Shown: positions 1 through 14,939 of the stretch, one piece after another
Numbering within the stretch: the first letter of the stretch is position 1
How the letters are laid out: the number at the start of each line of letters is the position of its first letter
Source of the DNA: Arthrobacter sp. zg-Y1171
GTDB taxonomy: Bacteria > Actinomycetota > Actinomycetes > Actinomycetales > Micrococcaceae
Direction of reading: 5' to 3'
DNA: 64,000 nt
NCBI RefSeq assembly: GCF_025244845.1
Contig: NZ_CP104264.1
Span: forward strand, 2,666,001-2,730,000
The notes under the pieces: generated by a model
What the model saw: only the letters and a program-made list of their open reading frames with translations
Told to the model about the DNA's origin: nothing
Database searches by the model: none
Made by a program: the position numbers and the translations under genes

Positions 1-2647
<2,647 letters not shown>

Positions 2648-2839
2648 GGGTCCCTGTTCTCTCTTGTTCTCTAAATCTGAATGTCTCGGGTGCGGAAAAG
2701 ATTGAAGGTGACCATCAGGGCCGGCGCCTGCCGGTCCGGGTTAGGCGGCTTTAATATTCCGCTGCGAGCTCTGCGAGCCGCGGAATTTCGTTGCCGCCGT
2801 TCCGGACCGTCCTGGCGCCGGCCAGGACGGATCTACCAG
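2648..2839 (-). other. Structured rpoB-rpoC spacer
   Basis: 192 nt without a gene. Read on the minus strand, 10 nt after the rpoB stop there is a perfect 10-bp hairpin (2821-2830 with 2807-2816, 4-nt loop). A competing long-range fold pairs 2814-2823 with 2719-2728 (10 bp) and 2802-2808 with 2733-2739 (7 bp), enclosing a 7-bp hairpin (2780-2786 with 2756-2762). The first hairpin and the long-range fold use the same bases, so they exclude each other. There is no clear uridine tract, so it does not look like a simple terminator. Confidence 0.6.
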
Positions 2840-6340
<3,501 letters not shown>

Positions 6341-6524
6341 GAGGGATCCTTCCACAGACCTTCAGGCGTGTTTCACGCCTCCTCCCCTGCACGATGCGGA
6401 CCGAGTCCGTGTGCGTCCCATTGTCCGGCATGGGGCCTATCCACAGGTTGCGGATACTGCCCGGCACGGAACGAAGCCCACCGCTATATGAAGGCTGAAG
6501 GTTAACAGGAGGAAGCAAATATCC

Positions 6525-6554
6525 ACTATAGGGCATTATGGGCAGACAAGTCTA
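6525..6554 (-). promoter_or_regulatory. Candidate rpoB promoter
   Basis: On the minus strand TAGACT (6549-6554) and TATAGT (6525-6530) are separated by 18 bp, close to a primary-sigma promoter. This would give rpoB a leader of roughly 175-180 nt. The assignment is by eye only. Confidence 0.4.
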
Positions 6555-6611
6555 GCCGGTATCTGACCCCTGCTTCGCTCAACCCCTCCGAAAGGATGTT
6601 CCGGGGATCGA

Positions 6612-6636
6612 ATTCCGGGCTGTCTAATCCCGGAAT
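6612..6636. repeat. Inverted repeat ATTCCGGG/CCCGGAAT
   Basis: Perfect 8-bp arms (6612-6619 and 6629-6636) around a 9-bp centre. No uridine tract follows on either strand, so an operator or RNA stem is likelier than a terminator. It sits midway between the divergent rpoB and thiolase genes. Confidence 0.55.
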
Positions 6637-6838
6637 CGAGGGGGAGCTACAGGCTGCACCGGCGCACCGTTCACGCATCGGATACAGATACCTTACCGCA
6701 CAACGGCGGTTTTATGCGTGCCCGCATGGTGTGCAGTGCCGCGGACCCCTGTGACGGCGCTCTCCCCCCTGCGCGCCGGGGTGGCGTAGCCTTATCCCTG
6801 TCTTCAATGACGAACACACCGACGAAAGCGATGCACGA

Positions 6839-8074
6839 GTGACTAACGCACCCACAAGCACCTCCGCAGCCCGCGAGGGCACCGCCGTTCCCGAAGTGGT
6901 TATTGTCGGGGGCGCACGTACGCCCCAGGGCCGCCTGAACGGCCAGCTGTCCGCCTTCACGGCCGTCGAGCTCGGCGCGTTTGCCATCAAGGGCGCGCTG
7001 GACAAAGCCGGCGTCGATGCCGCGGATGTCGACTCGGTCATCATGGGGCATGTGGTGCAGGCCGGCTGCGGGCAGAACCCCGCCCGCCAGGCCTCCATCA
7101 AGGCCGGCATCGGCTGGGACGTCCCGGCAGTCACCGTCAACAAGGTCTGCCTGTCCGGCCTGGCTGCGGTGATTGATGCCGCCCGGCTGATCCGCGGCGG
7201 CGAGGCCACCGTGGTGGTGGCCGGCGGCCAGGAATCCATGACCCGCGGACCGCACCTGCTTCCCGGTTCCCGGCAGGGCTGGAACTACGGCAACATCTCC
7301 GCACTGGATTCGGTGGCCCACGACGGCCTCACTGATGCCTTCGACAACGATTCCATGGGCATTTCCACTGAGCGGGGCAATTCAAAGCTGGCCATCAAGC
7401 GCCTGGAGCAGGACGAAGTCGCAGCTGCCTCGCACCAGCGCGCGGCAGCCGCCATGGCGTCGGGGGTCTTCGACGCGGAAATCGTTCCCGTGACGGTGCC
7501 GCAGCGCCGCGGAGAGCCCCTGGTCCTTACCTCGGACGAGGGCGTGCGGCCCAACACCACAGTGGATACGCTGGCCGGCCTTCGTCCGGCGTTCGATTCC
7601 GAAGGAACCATCACGGCAGGCAACTCCTCTCCCCTGTCCGACGGCGCGGCAGCCCTGGTCATCACGACCCGGGACTACGCCGAAGCCAACGGATTGACTG
7701 TCCTCGCCGCCGTCGGGCTTCCCGGCCAGGTCGCGGGACCGGACAACACGCTGCATTCCCAGCCCTCCAACGCCCTCTTCGCCGCGCTCGGCCGGGCCGG
7801 CTGGAGCACCTCGGACCTGGACTTCATCGAGATCAACGAGGCCTTCGGCGCCGTGGCGGTCCAGTCCCTCAACGAACTGGGGATGGACCTGGAACAGTGC
7901 AACCTGCACGGCGGAGCGATCGCGCTCGGGCATCCGATCGGGGCCTCGGGCGCCAGGCTGGCCCTCACGGCAGCACATGAGCTTGCCCGGCGCGGATCCG
8001 GCCGGGCCGGCGTCGCGCTCTGCGGCGGCGGCGGGCAGGGTGAGGCGCTGCTGCTTTACCGCGAAGAGGCGTAA
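6839..8074 (+). CDS. Acetyl-CoA C-acetyltransferase (thiolase)
   Basis: Thiolase-superfamily enzyme of 411 aa that would condense or cleave acetoacetyl-CoA-type substrates in the cytoplasm. The catalytic set is complete: nucleophile Cys104 in NKVCLSG, His365 in GHPIGASGAR and Cys395 in the CGGGGQG motif, plus the NEAFGAVA segment. The start is a GTG (6839-6841) with only a weak ribosome site. The first 17 residues, rich in Ser/Thr/Ala, precede the usual start of the fold, so a slightly later start is possible. It stands alone between divergent rpoB and convergent rplL. No partner dehydrogenase or CoA-transferase is adjacent, so biosynthetic versus degradative direction cannot be decided. Confidence 0.9.
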   Translation: MTNAPTSTSAAREGTAVPEVVIVGGARTPQGRLNGQLSAFTAVELGAFAIKGALDKAGVDAADVDSVIMGHVVQAGCGQNPARQASIKAGIGWDVPAVTVNKVCLSGLAAVIDAARLIRGGEATVVVAGGQESMTRGPHLLPGSRQGWNYGNISALDSVAHDGLTDAFDNDSMGISTERGNSKLAIKRLEQDEVAAASHQRAAAAMASGVFDAEIVPVTVPQRRGEPLVLTSDEGVRPNTTVDTLAGLRPAFDSEGTITAGNSSPLSDGAAALVITTRDYAEANGLTVLAAVGLPGQVAGPDNTLHSQPSNALFAALGRAGWSTSDLDFIEINEAFGAVAVQSLNELGMDLEQCNLHGGAIALGHPIGASGARLALTAAHELARRGSGRAGVALCGGGGQGEALLLYREEA

Positions 8075-8128
8075 CCGCCCCGGAGCAACCGCCCCGGAGC
8101 GACCGCCCCGGAGCGACCGCCCCGAGAT
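8073..8128. repeat. Four-copy 14-bp tandem repeat
   Basis: Units of the form RACCGCCCCGGAGC begin at 8073, 8087, 8101 and 8115. The first three differ only at the leading base and the fourth decays at its end. The array starts inside the thiolase stop codon and lies just before a strong terminator. Confidence 0.9.
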
Positions 8129-8134
8129 AAACAC

Positions 8135-8168
8135 AGAAGGCCCCGTTCCATTCGGAACGGGGCCTTCT
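8135..8168. terminator. Bidirectional terminator between thiolase and rplL
   Basis: Perfect 15-bp stem (8135-8149 with 8154-8168) and an ATTC loop. It lies between convergent genes and can serve both the thiolase and the rplJ-rplL transcript. A T-rich stretch (GCGTTTTT) follows on the plus strand. Confidence 0.85.
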
Positions 8169-8201
8169 GCTAAGCGTTTTTACGCGGTGAGGCAGTAAAA
8201 A

Positions 8202-8576
8202 CTACTTGACGGTGACGGTGGCGCCGGCAGCTTCGAGAGCTTCCTTGGCCTTGTCAGCGGCTTCCTTGTTGGCGCCTTCGAGGACGGCCTTCGGAGCGCT
8301 GTCAACCAGGTCCTTGGCTTCCTTCAGACCCAGCGAGGTCAGGGAGCGAACTTCCTTGATCACTGCGATCTTCTTGTCGCCGGCAGCTTCGAGGATGACG
8401 TCGAATTCGGTCTTCTCTTCAGCGGCTTCAGCGGCACCGGCAGCGGGGCCGGCAACTGCGACAGCAGCAGCGGTGACGTCGAACGTCTCCTCGAAGAGCT
8501 TCACGAAATCGGAGAGCTCGATGATGGACAGTTCCTTGAAAGCTTCAATGAGCTCTTCGTTGGTGAGCTTCGCCAT
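8202..8576 (-). CDS. rplL: 50S ribosomal protein L7/L12
   Basis: Acidic stalk protein of the large ribosomal subunit, 124 aa, which recruits translation GTPases. The N-terminal dimerisation helices, the flexible Ala/Glu-rich hinge (around residues 35-55) and the conserved C-terminal domain (KIAVIKEVR...GLKEAKDLV) are all seen. GGAAGG lies just upstream of the ATG. It follows rplJ by about 60 nt in one transcript and ends 34 nt before the bidirectional terminator. Confidence 0.97.
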   Translation of the reverse strand: MAKLTNEELIEAFKELSIIELSDFVKLFEETFDVTAAAVAVAGPAAGAAEAAEEKTEFDVILEAAGDKKIAVIKEVRSLTSLGLKEAKDLVDSAPKAVLEGANKEAADKAKEALEAAGATVTVK

Positions 8577-8637
8577 GGTGTGGCGTCCTTCCTATAGTTG
8601 GTGCACGCAGGCACCGGAGATTGATGGAGAAGAGGAA

Positions 8638-9207
8638 TTACTCTTCGGTGGCTGCTTCTGCTGCCGGAGCTTCTTCTGCAGCGGCCGGAGCCTCTTCTGC
8701 AGCGGAGGCAGCGGGGGCGCCGCTTTCCTCTTCAAGCTTCATGCGCAGTGCATCAGCCGTGCGGGCGAGCATGGACATCGGTGCCTTGAGGACACCGGCG
8801 ACGCGTGCAAGCTGGAACTCACGGGACTCAAGGGCAGCCAGTGCGGCTACACCGGAGGCATCCAGGGCATTGCCCTCGAAGACACCGGTCTTGATGATGA
8901 GCTGCGGGTTGGTCTTGGCAAAATCCGTCAGGCTCTTTGCAGCTGCAACTGCGTCACCCTTGATGAAGGCAATTGCAGTAGGTCCGGCAAGCTGGCCTTC
9001 GAACGCGTCGATGCCGGCTTCCTTGGCTGCAATGCCAGTCAGGGTGTTCTTTACGACCGAGTACTTGGTGTCCTGGCCGAGCGAACGACGCAGCTCCTTG
9101 AGCTGTGCAACGGTGAGCCCGCGGTATTCGGTTAGGACAGCAGCGGTCGATTCCTTGAAATCGGTGGTGATTTCCTCGACTGCTGACACCTTTGTTGGCG
9201 TTGCCAT
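8638..9207 (-). CDS. rplJ: 50S ribosomal protein L10
   Basis: L10 anchors the L7/L12 stalk to the ribosome. The chosen start gives 189 aa beginning MATPTKVSAV. An AAGGAGG sits at ideal distance before this ATG, so an upstream in-frame extension (to 9288) is rejected. The RNA-binding N-terminal domain (EYRGLTVAQLKELR, VVKNTL) is present. The C-terminal tail beyond the L7/L12-binding helix is a low-complexity Ala/Glu stretch (about residues 160-189), longer than in E. coli. The leader carries an attenuator-like hairpin. L10 in complex with L7/L12 usually represses its own mRNA. Confidence 0.97.
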   Translation of the reverse strand: MATPTKVSAVEEITTDFKESTAAVLTEYRGLTVAQLKELRRSLGQDTKYSVVKNTLTGIAAKEAGIDAFEGQLAGPTAIAFIKGDAVAAAKSLTDFAKTNPQLIIKTGVFEGNALDASGVAALAALESREFQLARVAGVLKAPMSMLARTADALRMKLEEESGAPAASAAEEAPAAAEEAPAAEAATEE

Positions 9208-9254
9208 AACCCTCCTTCCGGGGAAATAGTGCCGGTGGATCGGGTCCCGAACAT

Positions 9255-9450
9255 AAAAAACGCCCCGGGCAGATGCACGGGGCTTCACTCTACGGACACG
9301 TTGTTCCGGAGTGCAGTTCGTTCACCTGCGCAGGCCGCCCTATCAAGGGACTTTCGGATGTTTGTCCAACCGGGTTCCACAGTGGCGGGCTGAAGGTTCA
9401 GCCTTACGGTGGGATTGAATGCACATCGACCGACGGTCTTTGGTAGTTCC
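9255..9450 (-). promoter_or_regulatory. L10-leader-like 5' region of rplJ with attenuator hairpin
   Basis: On the minus strand, upstream of rplJ, a segment near 9430-9450 (CCAAAGACCGTCGGTCG) resembles the L10-binding part of known rplJ leaders. Closer to the gene, a 6-bp GC stem (9262-9267 with 9278-9283, 10-nt loop) is followed directly by six uridines (9255-9260), forming an intrinsic terminator 48 nt before rplJ. It could either end the upstream GNAT transcript or act as the L10-controlled attenuator. The whole 9208-9535 stretch has no gene. That this is the L10 leader family is from memory, not a search. Confidence 0.55.
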
Positions 9451-9535
9451 AGAGTACGGGAGATCGGGGCGTGGAACAAATCCCGGGGCCGGCGGCAGCT
9501 TCAGGCGGATGCCGCACGCGGCCGGCACCTGGGTG

Positions 9536-10615
9536 TCACTCGGCGGACAGCCCCTTTTGCCATTCCCCGGAGTAGCCGATGGGCCGGAAGCCAAGCCGCT
9601 CATTAATGGAGAGCATGTACCGGTTCTCCTCGGCGTTCCAGGTGTAGACCCGGCGTGCTTCGGGCACCGCCTCCCGGAGCCGGACCAGGTTCGCGGCTTT
9701 CAGCAGCATGCCCAGCCGGTTCCCCCGGTGGCCCTCCAGCACCAGGGTGTCATCCTGGTAAACCACGGCAGGGTTGTTGCGGAAGATTTCCAGAACGGTA
9801 TGCCCGGCAAGCTCGCCCGTCGCGACCTTCCGTGCGGCACTGACCAGGACTTCCGCGTCCATGTCGCGGGCCTGCGCTTCGGACTCCCGCACCCGTGCTT
9901 CGTTCCAGGCTTCCTCCGCCAGCTCCAGTCCCCCCATCGGCGCATCGATGCTCATTTTCTGCCGCAGGAGCGCGTAGGCATCCACCAGGTCCGCGGGGCA
10001 CGCCCCGCTCCAGAAGACGAGTTCGTAGTCCGCTCCGGCTGCGGCCCGCGCCTGTTCCAGCACGGCTTCATCATCTGCAGGGCTTCCCAGCTCCAGCCGG
10101 CTGACGCGGTCCACCAGTTCCAGCGAGAAGCCCAACGCGGAAGCGAACAAGGCGGCGGCGTCCTGCGGGACCAGCGACGCCGTACCGGCGATCGGTCCCG
10201 TCTCATCGGAGAGCAAATGGTCCGTCTCCGCCATGAGCATGCGCCGGTTGTCCGCCGCGGCCAGTTGCTCCGCCGCGGCGTAGAGCTGCGTTCCGACGCC
10301 GCGGCGTCGGGCGGAAGGCGCCACCACAACGTTGACCGTTCCACTGTGGAGGTTGTCCGTAAGCGGCAGGTTGACCAGGGCTGCACCCACGATGTCGGCA
10401 CCGGCCCGGGCTGCCAGGATCTCCCGCCGGCGCGAGGGAGTACTGCGCCGTCCGGCAAGCTGCGCCTGCGGCGGCCCGTAAAAGTCGTCATTGCCCCAGA
10501 ACTCGCGAAGCTGGGCATTCAGCAGTTCAGCAACGGTAATGAAGTCCGCCGCGCCGGGTGCGTCCAGGGCGGGCGGGACGGCAATCGGTTCGATGGAAAC
10601 GGGCGGCTGTGTCAT
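9536..10615 (-). CDS. GNAT-family N-acetyltransferase, two-domain
   Basis: 359-aa protein with two GNAT-like halves. The N-terminal half has a clear acetyl-CoA loop (VVVAPSARRRGVGTQLY, about residues 100-116). The second half has the degenerate pattern VLEGHRGNRLGMLLK and the terminal NxxxLGF motif (NERLGF). Substrate is unknown. I choose the ATG giving MTQPPVS because AGGAT lies about 8 nt upstream; an in-frame start further out runs into the terminator at 10683-10720. It sits between rplA and rplJ on the same strand but is fenced by a strong terminator upstream and the attenuator downstream, so it may have its own promoter. Confidence 0.8.
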   Translation of the reverse strand: MTQPPVSIEPIAVPPALDAPGAADFITVAELLNAQLREFWGNDDFYGPPQAQLAGRRSTPSRRREILAARAGADIVGAALVNLPLTDNLHSGTVNVVVAPSARRRGVGTQLYAAAEQLAAADNRRMLMAETDHLLSDETGPIAGTASLVPQDAAALFASALGFSLELVDRVSRLELGSPADDEAVLEQARAAAGADYELVFWSGACPADLVDAYALLRQKMSIDAPMGGLELAEEAWNEARVRESEAQARDMDAEVLVSAARKVATGELAGHTVLEIFRNNPAVVYQDDTLVLEGHRGNRLGMLLKAANLVRLREAVPEARRVYTWNAEENRYMLSINERLGFRPIGYSGEWQKGLSAE

Positions 10616-10682
10616 GGCACACATCCTGCCGCACGCGGCCCCGGGCTCCAAAACCGAATCGGGATGCACACCGGCCGGACAC

Positions 10683-10720
10683 AAAAGAGCGGCCGCAGCA
10701 AAGGCTGCGGCCGCTCTTTT
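10683..10720 (-). terminator. Strong terminator downstream of rplA
   Basis: Perfect 17-bp stem (10683-10699 with 10704-10720), AAAG loop on the plus strand. The stem begins and ends in A/T runs and can work in both directions. It closes the nusG-rplK-rplA transcript before the GNAT gene. Confidence 0.85.
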
Positions 10721-10748
10721 AGGGAAAATCCCCGGGTACTACTGCTGA

Positions 10749-11456
10749 CTATGCGTCGGCGAGAACCTTGGTGACGTTGGGGTCAACGCTGATGCTCGGG
10801 CCGAACGTGGTGGACACGGTCGCCTTGGAGATGTAGCGGCCCTTGGCTGCCGACGGCTTGAGGCGAAGGACCTCTTCCAGAGCTGCTGCGTAGTTCTCAG
10901 CCAGCTTCTGGGCGTCGAAGGACACCTTGCCGATGATGAAGTGCAGGTTGGAGTGCTTGTCGACGCGGAAGTCGATCTTGCCACCCTTGATGTCCGTGAC
11001 GGCCTTGGCCACGTTCGGGGTAACCGTACCGGTCTTCGGGTTCGGCATGAGGTTACGCGGGCCGAGCACGCGGCCCAGGCGGCCGACCTTGCCCATCATG
11101 TCCGGGGTAGCCACTGCGGCGTCGAAGTCGGTCCAGCCTGCTGCAACCTTTTCGATCATGTCGTCGGAACCAACGAAGTCGGCGCCGGCAGCGATTGCTG
11201 CTTCAGCCTTCTCGCCGGTCGCGAAAACGAGGACGCGGGCCGTCTTGCCGGTGCCGTGGGGCAGGTTGACCGTGCCGCGGACCATCTGGTCAGCCTTACG
11301 GGGGTCAACGCCCAGGCGGAAAGCCACCTCAACGGTTGCGTCGAAATTGGAAGGATTGGTGTCCTTCGCCAGCTCTACAGCCTCGACCGGTGCGTACAGC
11401 TTGTCCGCATCGATCTTGGCTGCAGCTGCTTCATATGCTTTGCTGCGCTTTGCCAT
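10749..11456 (-). CDS. rplA: 50S ribosomal protein L1
   Basis: L1-stalk protein that helps eject deacylated tRNA and often represses its own operon by binding its mRNA. 235 aa, normal length. Conserved segments seen: [27 protein letters not shown] and the terminal [15 protein letters not shown] lies about 8 nt before the ATG. It follows rplK by 113 nt and ends just before a strong terminator. Confidence 0.97.
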   Translation of the reverse strand: MAKRSKAYEAAAAKIDADKLYAPVEAVELAKDTNPSNFDATVEVAFRLGVDPRKADQMVRGTVNLPHGTGKTARVLVFATGEKAEAAIAAGADFVGSDDMIEKVAAGWTDFDAAVATPDMMGKVGRLGRVLGPRNLMPNPKTGTVTPNVAKAVTDIKGGKIDFRVDKHSNLHFIIGKVSFDAQKLAENYAAALEEVLRLKPSAAKGRYISKATVSTTFGPSISVDPNVTKVLADA

Positions 11457-11569
11457 CTGCTTTTTCTCCTTGTGCAGTTGTGGTCTGTCGGACCGCGCCG
11501 GGCCCTGCCACGCGCCGTCGCCCGTCAGGGGCGGCGGCAGTTATGTGAATGTGAAACGAGTACGGGGAC

Positions 11570-12001
11570 TTAGCCCTGTACCGTGATGCCCATCGAACGG
11601 GCGGTGCCGGCGATGATCTTGGCAGCTGCCTGGACATCGTTGGCGTTGAGGTCTTCCATCTTCATGGTGGCGATCTCTTCGACCTGTGCCTGGGTCAGGT
11701 TGGCAACCTTGGTGGTGTGCGGGGTTGCGGAACCCTTGGCGACACCGGCAGCCTTCTTGATCAGCTGTGCAGCCGGAGGAGTCTTCGTGATGAAGGTGAA
11801 GGAACGGTCTTCGTAGACGGTGATTTCCACCGGGATAACGTTGCCGCGCTGGGATTCCGTTGCAGCGTTGTACGCCTTGCAGAATTCCATGATGTTGACA
11901 CCGTGCTGGCCAAGTGCCGGACCAATCGGAGGAGCCGGGTTGGCGGCACCTGCGTTGATCTGCAGCTTGATGAGGCCGGTGACCTTTTTCTTGGGGGCCA
12001 T
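11570..12001 (-). CDS. rplK: 50S ribosomal protein L11
   Basis: 143-aa protein of the GTPase-associated centre, needed for factor binding and stringent-response sensing. The N-terminal [20 protein letters not shown] and the helix pattern near the C-terminus ([12 protein letters not shown]) are diagnostic. AAGGA lies 8 nt before the ATG. The leader between nusG and this gene carries a long stem-loop (12042-12086). Confidence 0.97.
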   Translation of the reverse strand: MAPKKKVTGLIKLQINAGAANPAPPIGPALGQHGVNIMEFCKAYNAATESQRGNVIPVEITVYEDRSFTFITKTPPAAQLIKKAAGVAKGSATPHTTKVANLTQAQVEEIATMKMEDLNANDVQAAAKIIAGTARSMGITVQG

Positions 12002-12041
12002 GAAAGGGTCCTTCTCTAAATTATGTTCCCGAAGGACAGGA

Positions 12042-12086
12042 GCGTCCGTCCGGGGCGGTGGCCGCCATGGCTTGGCGGCCGGACGC
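12042..12086 (-). promoter_or_regulatory. Stem-loop in the rplK leader
   Basis: Inner 7-bp stem (12060-12066 with 12074-12080, 7-nt loop), closed by an outer 6-bp stem (12042-12047 with 12081-12086) with a 12-nt one-sided bulge. It lies 41 nt upstream of rplK and has no uridine tract. It could be the L1 translational control site or an RNA-processing site; the sequence alone does not decide. Confidence 0.45.
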
Positions 12087-12130
12087 TGCCTGCAGGTTAA
12101 AGCGGACCTGCGGACAGCGAAATCTGAAAG

Positions 12131-12904
12131 CTACTGGAGCTTGGTGACCTGGCCGAAGCCGAGGGTCACAGGTGTCTCGCGCTCGAAGATGGTCACGAGG
12201 ACCACCAGCTGCTGGGACTCGGGCTTGATCTCCGAGATGGTGGCCTGGAGCGTCTCGAACGGGCCTTCGTTGACCGTTACGGGCTCGCCGACCTCGAAGT
12301 CAACGGCAATGTTGGAGGACTGCTGCTGTGCAGGCTTGCCGGCCTCGGTCTTCGGGGAAACGATCGTGTGCTCGAGCATCGAGTACACCTCGGACAGGCT
12401 CAGAGGAGTCGGGTTGTGGGCATTGCCCACGAAGCCGGTGACGCCGGGGGTGTGCCGGACAACGCCCCAAGACTCGTCGGTGAGGTTCATGCGCACCAGG
12501 ACGTAACCGGGAATGCGGACGCGGTTGACGATCTTCCGCGTGGTGTTCTTGATCTCGACGACTTCTTCCATCGGGACCTGGATTTCGAAGATGTCCTCTT
12601 CCATGTCCAGCGTCTGGATGCGGGTCTCAAGGTTGGACTTCACGCGGTTTTCATAGCCGGCGTAGGAGTGGATGACGTACCAGTCACCCTCCTGGCGGCG
12701 CAGCTTTGCCTTGAAGGCAACAGCCGGATCTTCCTCGGGCTCAGCGTCTTCTGCGGAATCGGCAGCCTCTTCGGCTGCGTTTTCTTCGTCTGCCGAAGCA
12801 TCAACAGCAGCGGGCGCCTCGTCGACGTCGGCTGCGGTCATCTGATCCTCGGTATCCAGATCAGCGTTGTCATTGATCTGTGATTCGAGTTCTTGCTCGG
12901 ACAC
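12131..12904 (-). CDS. nusG: Transcription termination/antitermination protein NusG
   Basis: NusG binds RNA polymerase and couples it to Rho or the ribosome. 257 aa: the first 65 residues are an acidic, low-complexity extension ([14 protein letters not shown]...), common in actinobacteria. Then comes the NGN domain ([24 protein letters not shown]) and a C-terminal KOW domain ([18 protein letters not shown]). The start is a GTG with AGGA 6 nt upstream. It follows secE in the conserved tRNA-Trp-secE-nusG-rplK-rplA order. Confidence 0.96.
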   Translation of the reverse strand: MSEQELESQINDNADLDTEDQMTAADVDEAPAAVDASADEENAAEEAADSAEDAEPEEDPAVAFKAKLRRQEGDWYVIHSYAGYENRVKSNLETRIQTLDMEEDIFEIQVPMEEVVEIKNTTRKIVNRVRIPGYVLVRMNLTDESWGVVRHTPGVTGFVGNAHNPTPLSLSEVYSMLEHTIVSPKTEAGKPAQQQSSNIAVDFEVGEPVTVNEGPFETLQATISEIKPESQQLVVLVTIFERETPVTLGFGQVTKLQ

Positions 12905-13000
12905 GTAGATTCCTGCTTTCTTCTTCAGAGCACTATCGGGTTTGTCACTAGCTCATGGTCTCCGGTTCCACGCCCAACGGGGGGAACCTTAGGTCTCTGG

Positions 13001-13282
13001 CTAGCTTTCGCCGCCGCCCGAGCCGAAGATCCACAGTGCGCCCCTGCCAAAGGCAAAGTCGAGAGCCGTAACGATAAGCATCATCACCATCACGAACGCG
13101 AGGACAACGAGCGTGTACCTCAGCAGTTCCTTGCGGGTGGGGGTGACCACCTTTTTCAGCTCGTCAATCACCTGGCGCAGGAAGAGAGCGATACCGGCGA
13201 AGAACCCGCGCTTCTTGGGCCCGCTGGAGGGGTGTCCCTTGGAGCTGCTGGCAGCTGTCTCGGTCACCTTCGCCTCACTCAT
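13001..13282 (-). CDS. secE: Preprotein translocase subunit SecE
   Basis: Small subunit of the SecYEG channel, 93 aa, with a charged N-terminus, the amphipathic helix (FLRQVIDELKKVVTPTRKEL) and one membrane helix (residues about 58-78). The start MSEAKVTE is chosen because longer frames run into tRNA-Trp. The ribosome site is weak. It lies 84 nt downstream of tRNA-Trp and 96 nt upstream of nusG. Confidence 0.95.
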   Translation of the reverse strand: MSEAKVTETAASSSKGHPSSGPKKRGFFAGIALFLRQVIDELKKVVTPTRKELLRYTLVVLAFVMVMMLIVTALDFAFGRGALWIFGSGGGES

Positions 13283-13366
13283 CTGTGTCGGTTCACAATC
13301 GCAGCAAGCGCTGGGACTGCTCATTCCATGAAGGACTGCTGAGCTGCCGGAAATGACAGTTCTGCG

Positions 13367-13439
13367 CAGGGCAGACAGGACTCGAACCTGCAACCTGCGG
13401 TTTTGGAGACCGCTGCGCTACCAATTGCGCCACTACCCT
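13367..13439 (-). tRNA. tRNA-Trp (CCA)
   Basis: 73-nt cloverleaf: acceptor AGGGTAG/CTGCCCT with one G-U pair, anticodon loop CTCCAAA giving CCA, T-loop TTCGAGT, discriminator G. The 3' CCA is not encoded. Placement before secE-nusG is the standard actinobacterial arrangement. Confidence 0.97.
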
Positions 13440-13712
13440 ATGGAGGAAAACTCACCCTACCGCCACCATTGTAGCCGTAACGAACGGAAGACTATTTCCC
13501 CGACCGAAAGGCACAAAGCAGCGTGGTGTGCTCAACCACCGAAGAACCAGTCTACGCAAACTTTTCCGTCCCGTCGAACCGGGGCCTGTCCGCCCCGTGC
13601 CGTGCCGACCTGCAGCCGGGATTCCAAGCGCCTAAACTGGGGAACGCCGCCGTCGTCCGGCAGGACCGACGCGGCAAACGTTAGCCGCCGCCACACACCA
13701 GACGGGAATCCC

Positions 13713-14933
13713 ATGTCTTCCACCGGCCGTATTTCAGAGCGCATCGCTTCCATTGCCGAGTCCGCAACCCTCGCAGTGGATGCCAAGGCCAAGGCATTAA
13801 AGGCCGCCGGGCGCCCGGTGATTGGTTTCGGCGCGGGCGAACCGGACTTCCCCACCCCGGGCTACATCGTCGACGCCGCCGTCGACGCCGCCCGCCAGCC
13901 GCGTTTCCACCGCTACTCCCCCGCCGGCGGGCTCCCTGAGCTCAAGAAGGCGATTGCTGCCAAGACCCTGCGGGACTCCGGCTACGCCGTTGACCCCGCC
14001 CAGGTCCTGGTCACCAACGGCGGCAAGCAGGCCGTCTACGAATCCTTCGCTACGCTGCTGAACCCGGGCGACGAAGTCCTGGTTCCCACCCCGTACTGGA
14101 CCACGTACCCGGAAGCCATCCGGCTCGCCGGCGGTGTCCCGGTAGAGGTGTTCGCCGGCCCGGAGCAGGGCTACCTGGTGAGCGTCGAGCAGCTTGAGGC
14201 AGCCCGCACCGGGGCCACCAAGGTCCTGCTCTTCGTTTCCCCGTCCAACCCCACCGGCGCCGTATATCCTCCGGAACAGGTCGCCGAAATCGGCCGCTGG
14301 GCGGCAGAACACGGACTGTGGGTCATCACGGATGAAATCTACGAGCACCTGACCTACGACGGCGTCCCCTTCACCTCGATCGCCACCGCGGCCCCGGAGC
14401 TGGGCGACAAGGTCGTGGTGCTGAACGGCGTAGCCAAGACCTACGCCATGACCGGCTGGCGGGTCGGCTGGATGATCGCGGCCGCTGACGTCATCAAGGC
14501 CGCCACCAACCTGCAGTCCCACCTGTCCTCCAACGTGTCCAACGTGTCGCAGATGGCCGCCCTGGCCGCCGTGTCCGGACCTCTGACGGCCGTGGATGAA
14601 ATGAAGCAGGCCTTCGACCGCCGCCGCCGCGCCATGGTGTCGGCCCTCAACGCCATCGACGGCGTCGAATGCCCCATGCCCGAAGGCGCGTTCTACGCCT
14701 ATGCAGACGTTCGCGGCCTGCTTGGGCGCGAGTTCCCGGGCAAGGAAGGCCCGGTCCGGCCGCAGACGTCCGCCGAGCTGGCGGCGCTGATCCTCGACAC
14801 CGTCGAAGTTGCCGTGGTTCCCGGTGAAGCGTTCGGCCCCTCGGGCTACCTCCGCCTCTCCTACGCCCTGGGCGACGAAGACCTCGCCACCGGGATGGAG
14901 CGCCTGCAGGACTTCCTCGGCAAGGGCCGGTAG
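13713..14933 (+). CDS. Pyridoxal-phosphate aminotransferase (aspartate aminotransferase type)
   Basis: Class I/II aminotransferase of 406 aa, probably aspartate/2-oxoglutarate specific and cytosolic. It has the N-terminal GEPDFPTP loop, the NPTGAVY segment, DEIYEHL, and the PLP-lysine motif [13 protein letters not shown]. The final RLSYA arginine binds the substrate carboxylate. I use the ATG at 13713; a longer open frame upstream crosses the tRNA-Trp region and is not coding. The region 13440-13712 should hold its promoter and that of tRNA-Trp on the other strand. It is convergent with the response regulator and ends 6 nt before it. Confidence 0.9.
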   Translation: MSSTGRISERIASIAESATLAVDAKAKALKAAGRPVIGFGAGEPDFPTPGYIVDAAVDAARQPRFHRYSPAGGLPELKKAIAAKTLRDSGYAVDPAQVLVTNGGKQAVYESFATLLNPGDEVLVPTPYWTTYPEAIRLAGGVPVEVFAGPEQGYLVSVEQLEAARTGATKVLLFVSPSNPTGAVYPPEQVAEIGRWAAEHGLWVITDEIYEHLTYDGVPFTSIATAAPELGDKVVVLNGVAKTYAMTGWRVGWMIAAADVIKAATNLQSHLSSNVSNVSQMAALAAVSGPLTAVDEMKQAFDRRRRAMVSALNAIDGVECPMPEGAFYAYADVRGLLGREFPGKEGPVRPQTSAELAALILDTVEVAVVPGEAFGPSGYLRLSYALGDEDLATGMERLQDFLGKGR

Positions 14934-14939
14934 GGGCTG

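Larger units (their letters stand above)
6341..6838. other. Intergenic region between divergent rpoB and thiolase
   Basis: About 500 bp without a convincing gene. It holds the probable rpoB promoter (6525-6554, minus strand), an inverted repeat at 6612-6636, and the start region of the thiolase. The short open frames here show no family features and no good ribosome sites. Confidence 0.6.

Noticed and set aside
13353..13712. Longer N-terminus for the aminotransferase
   Set aside because: The extension crosses tRNA-Trp, has no conserved sequence, and the family start is at 13713.
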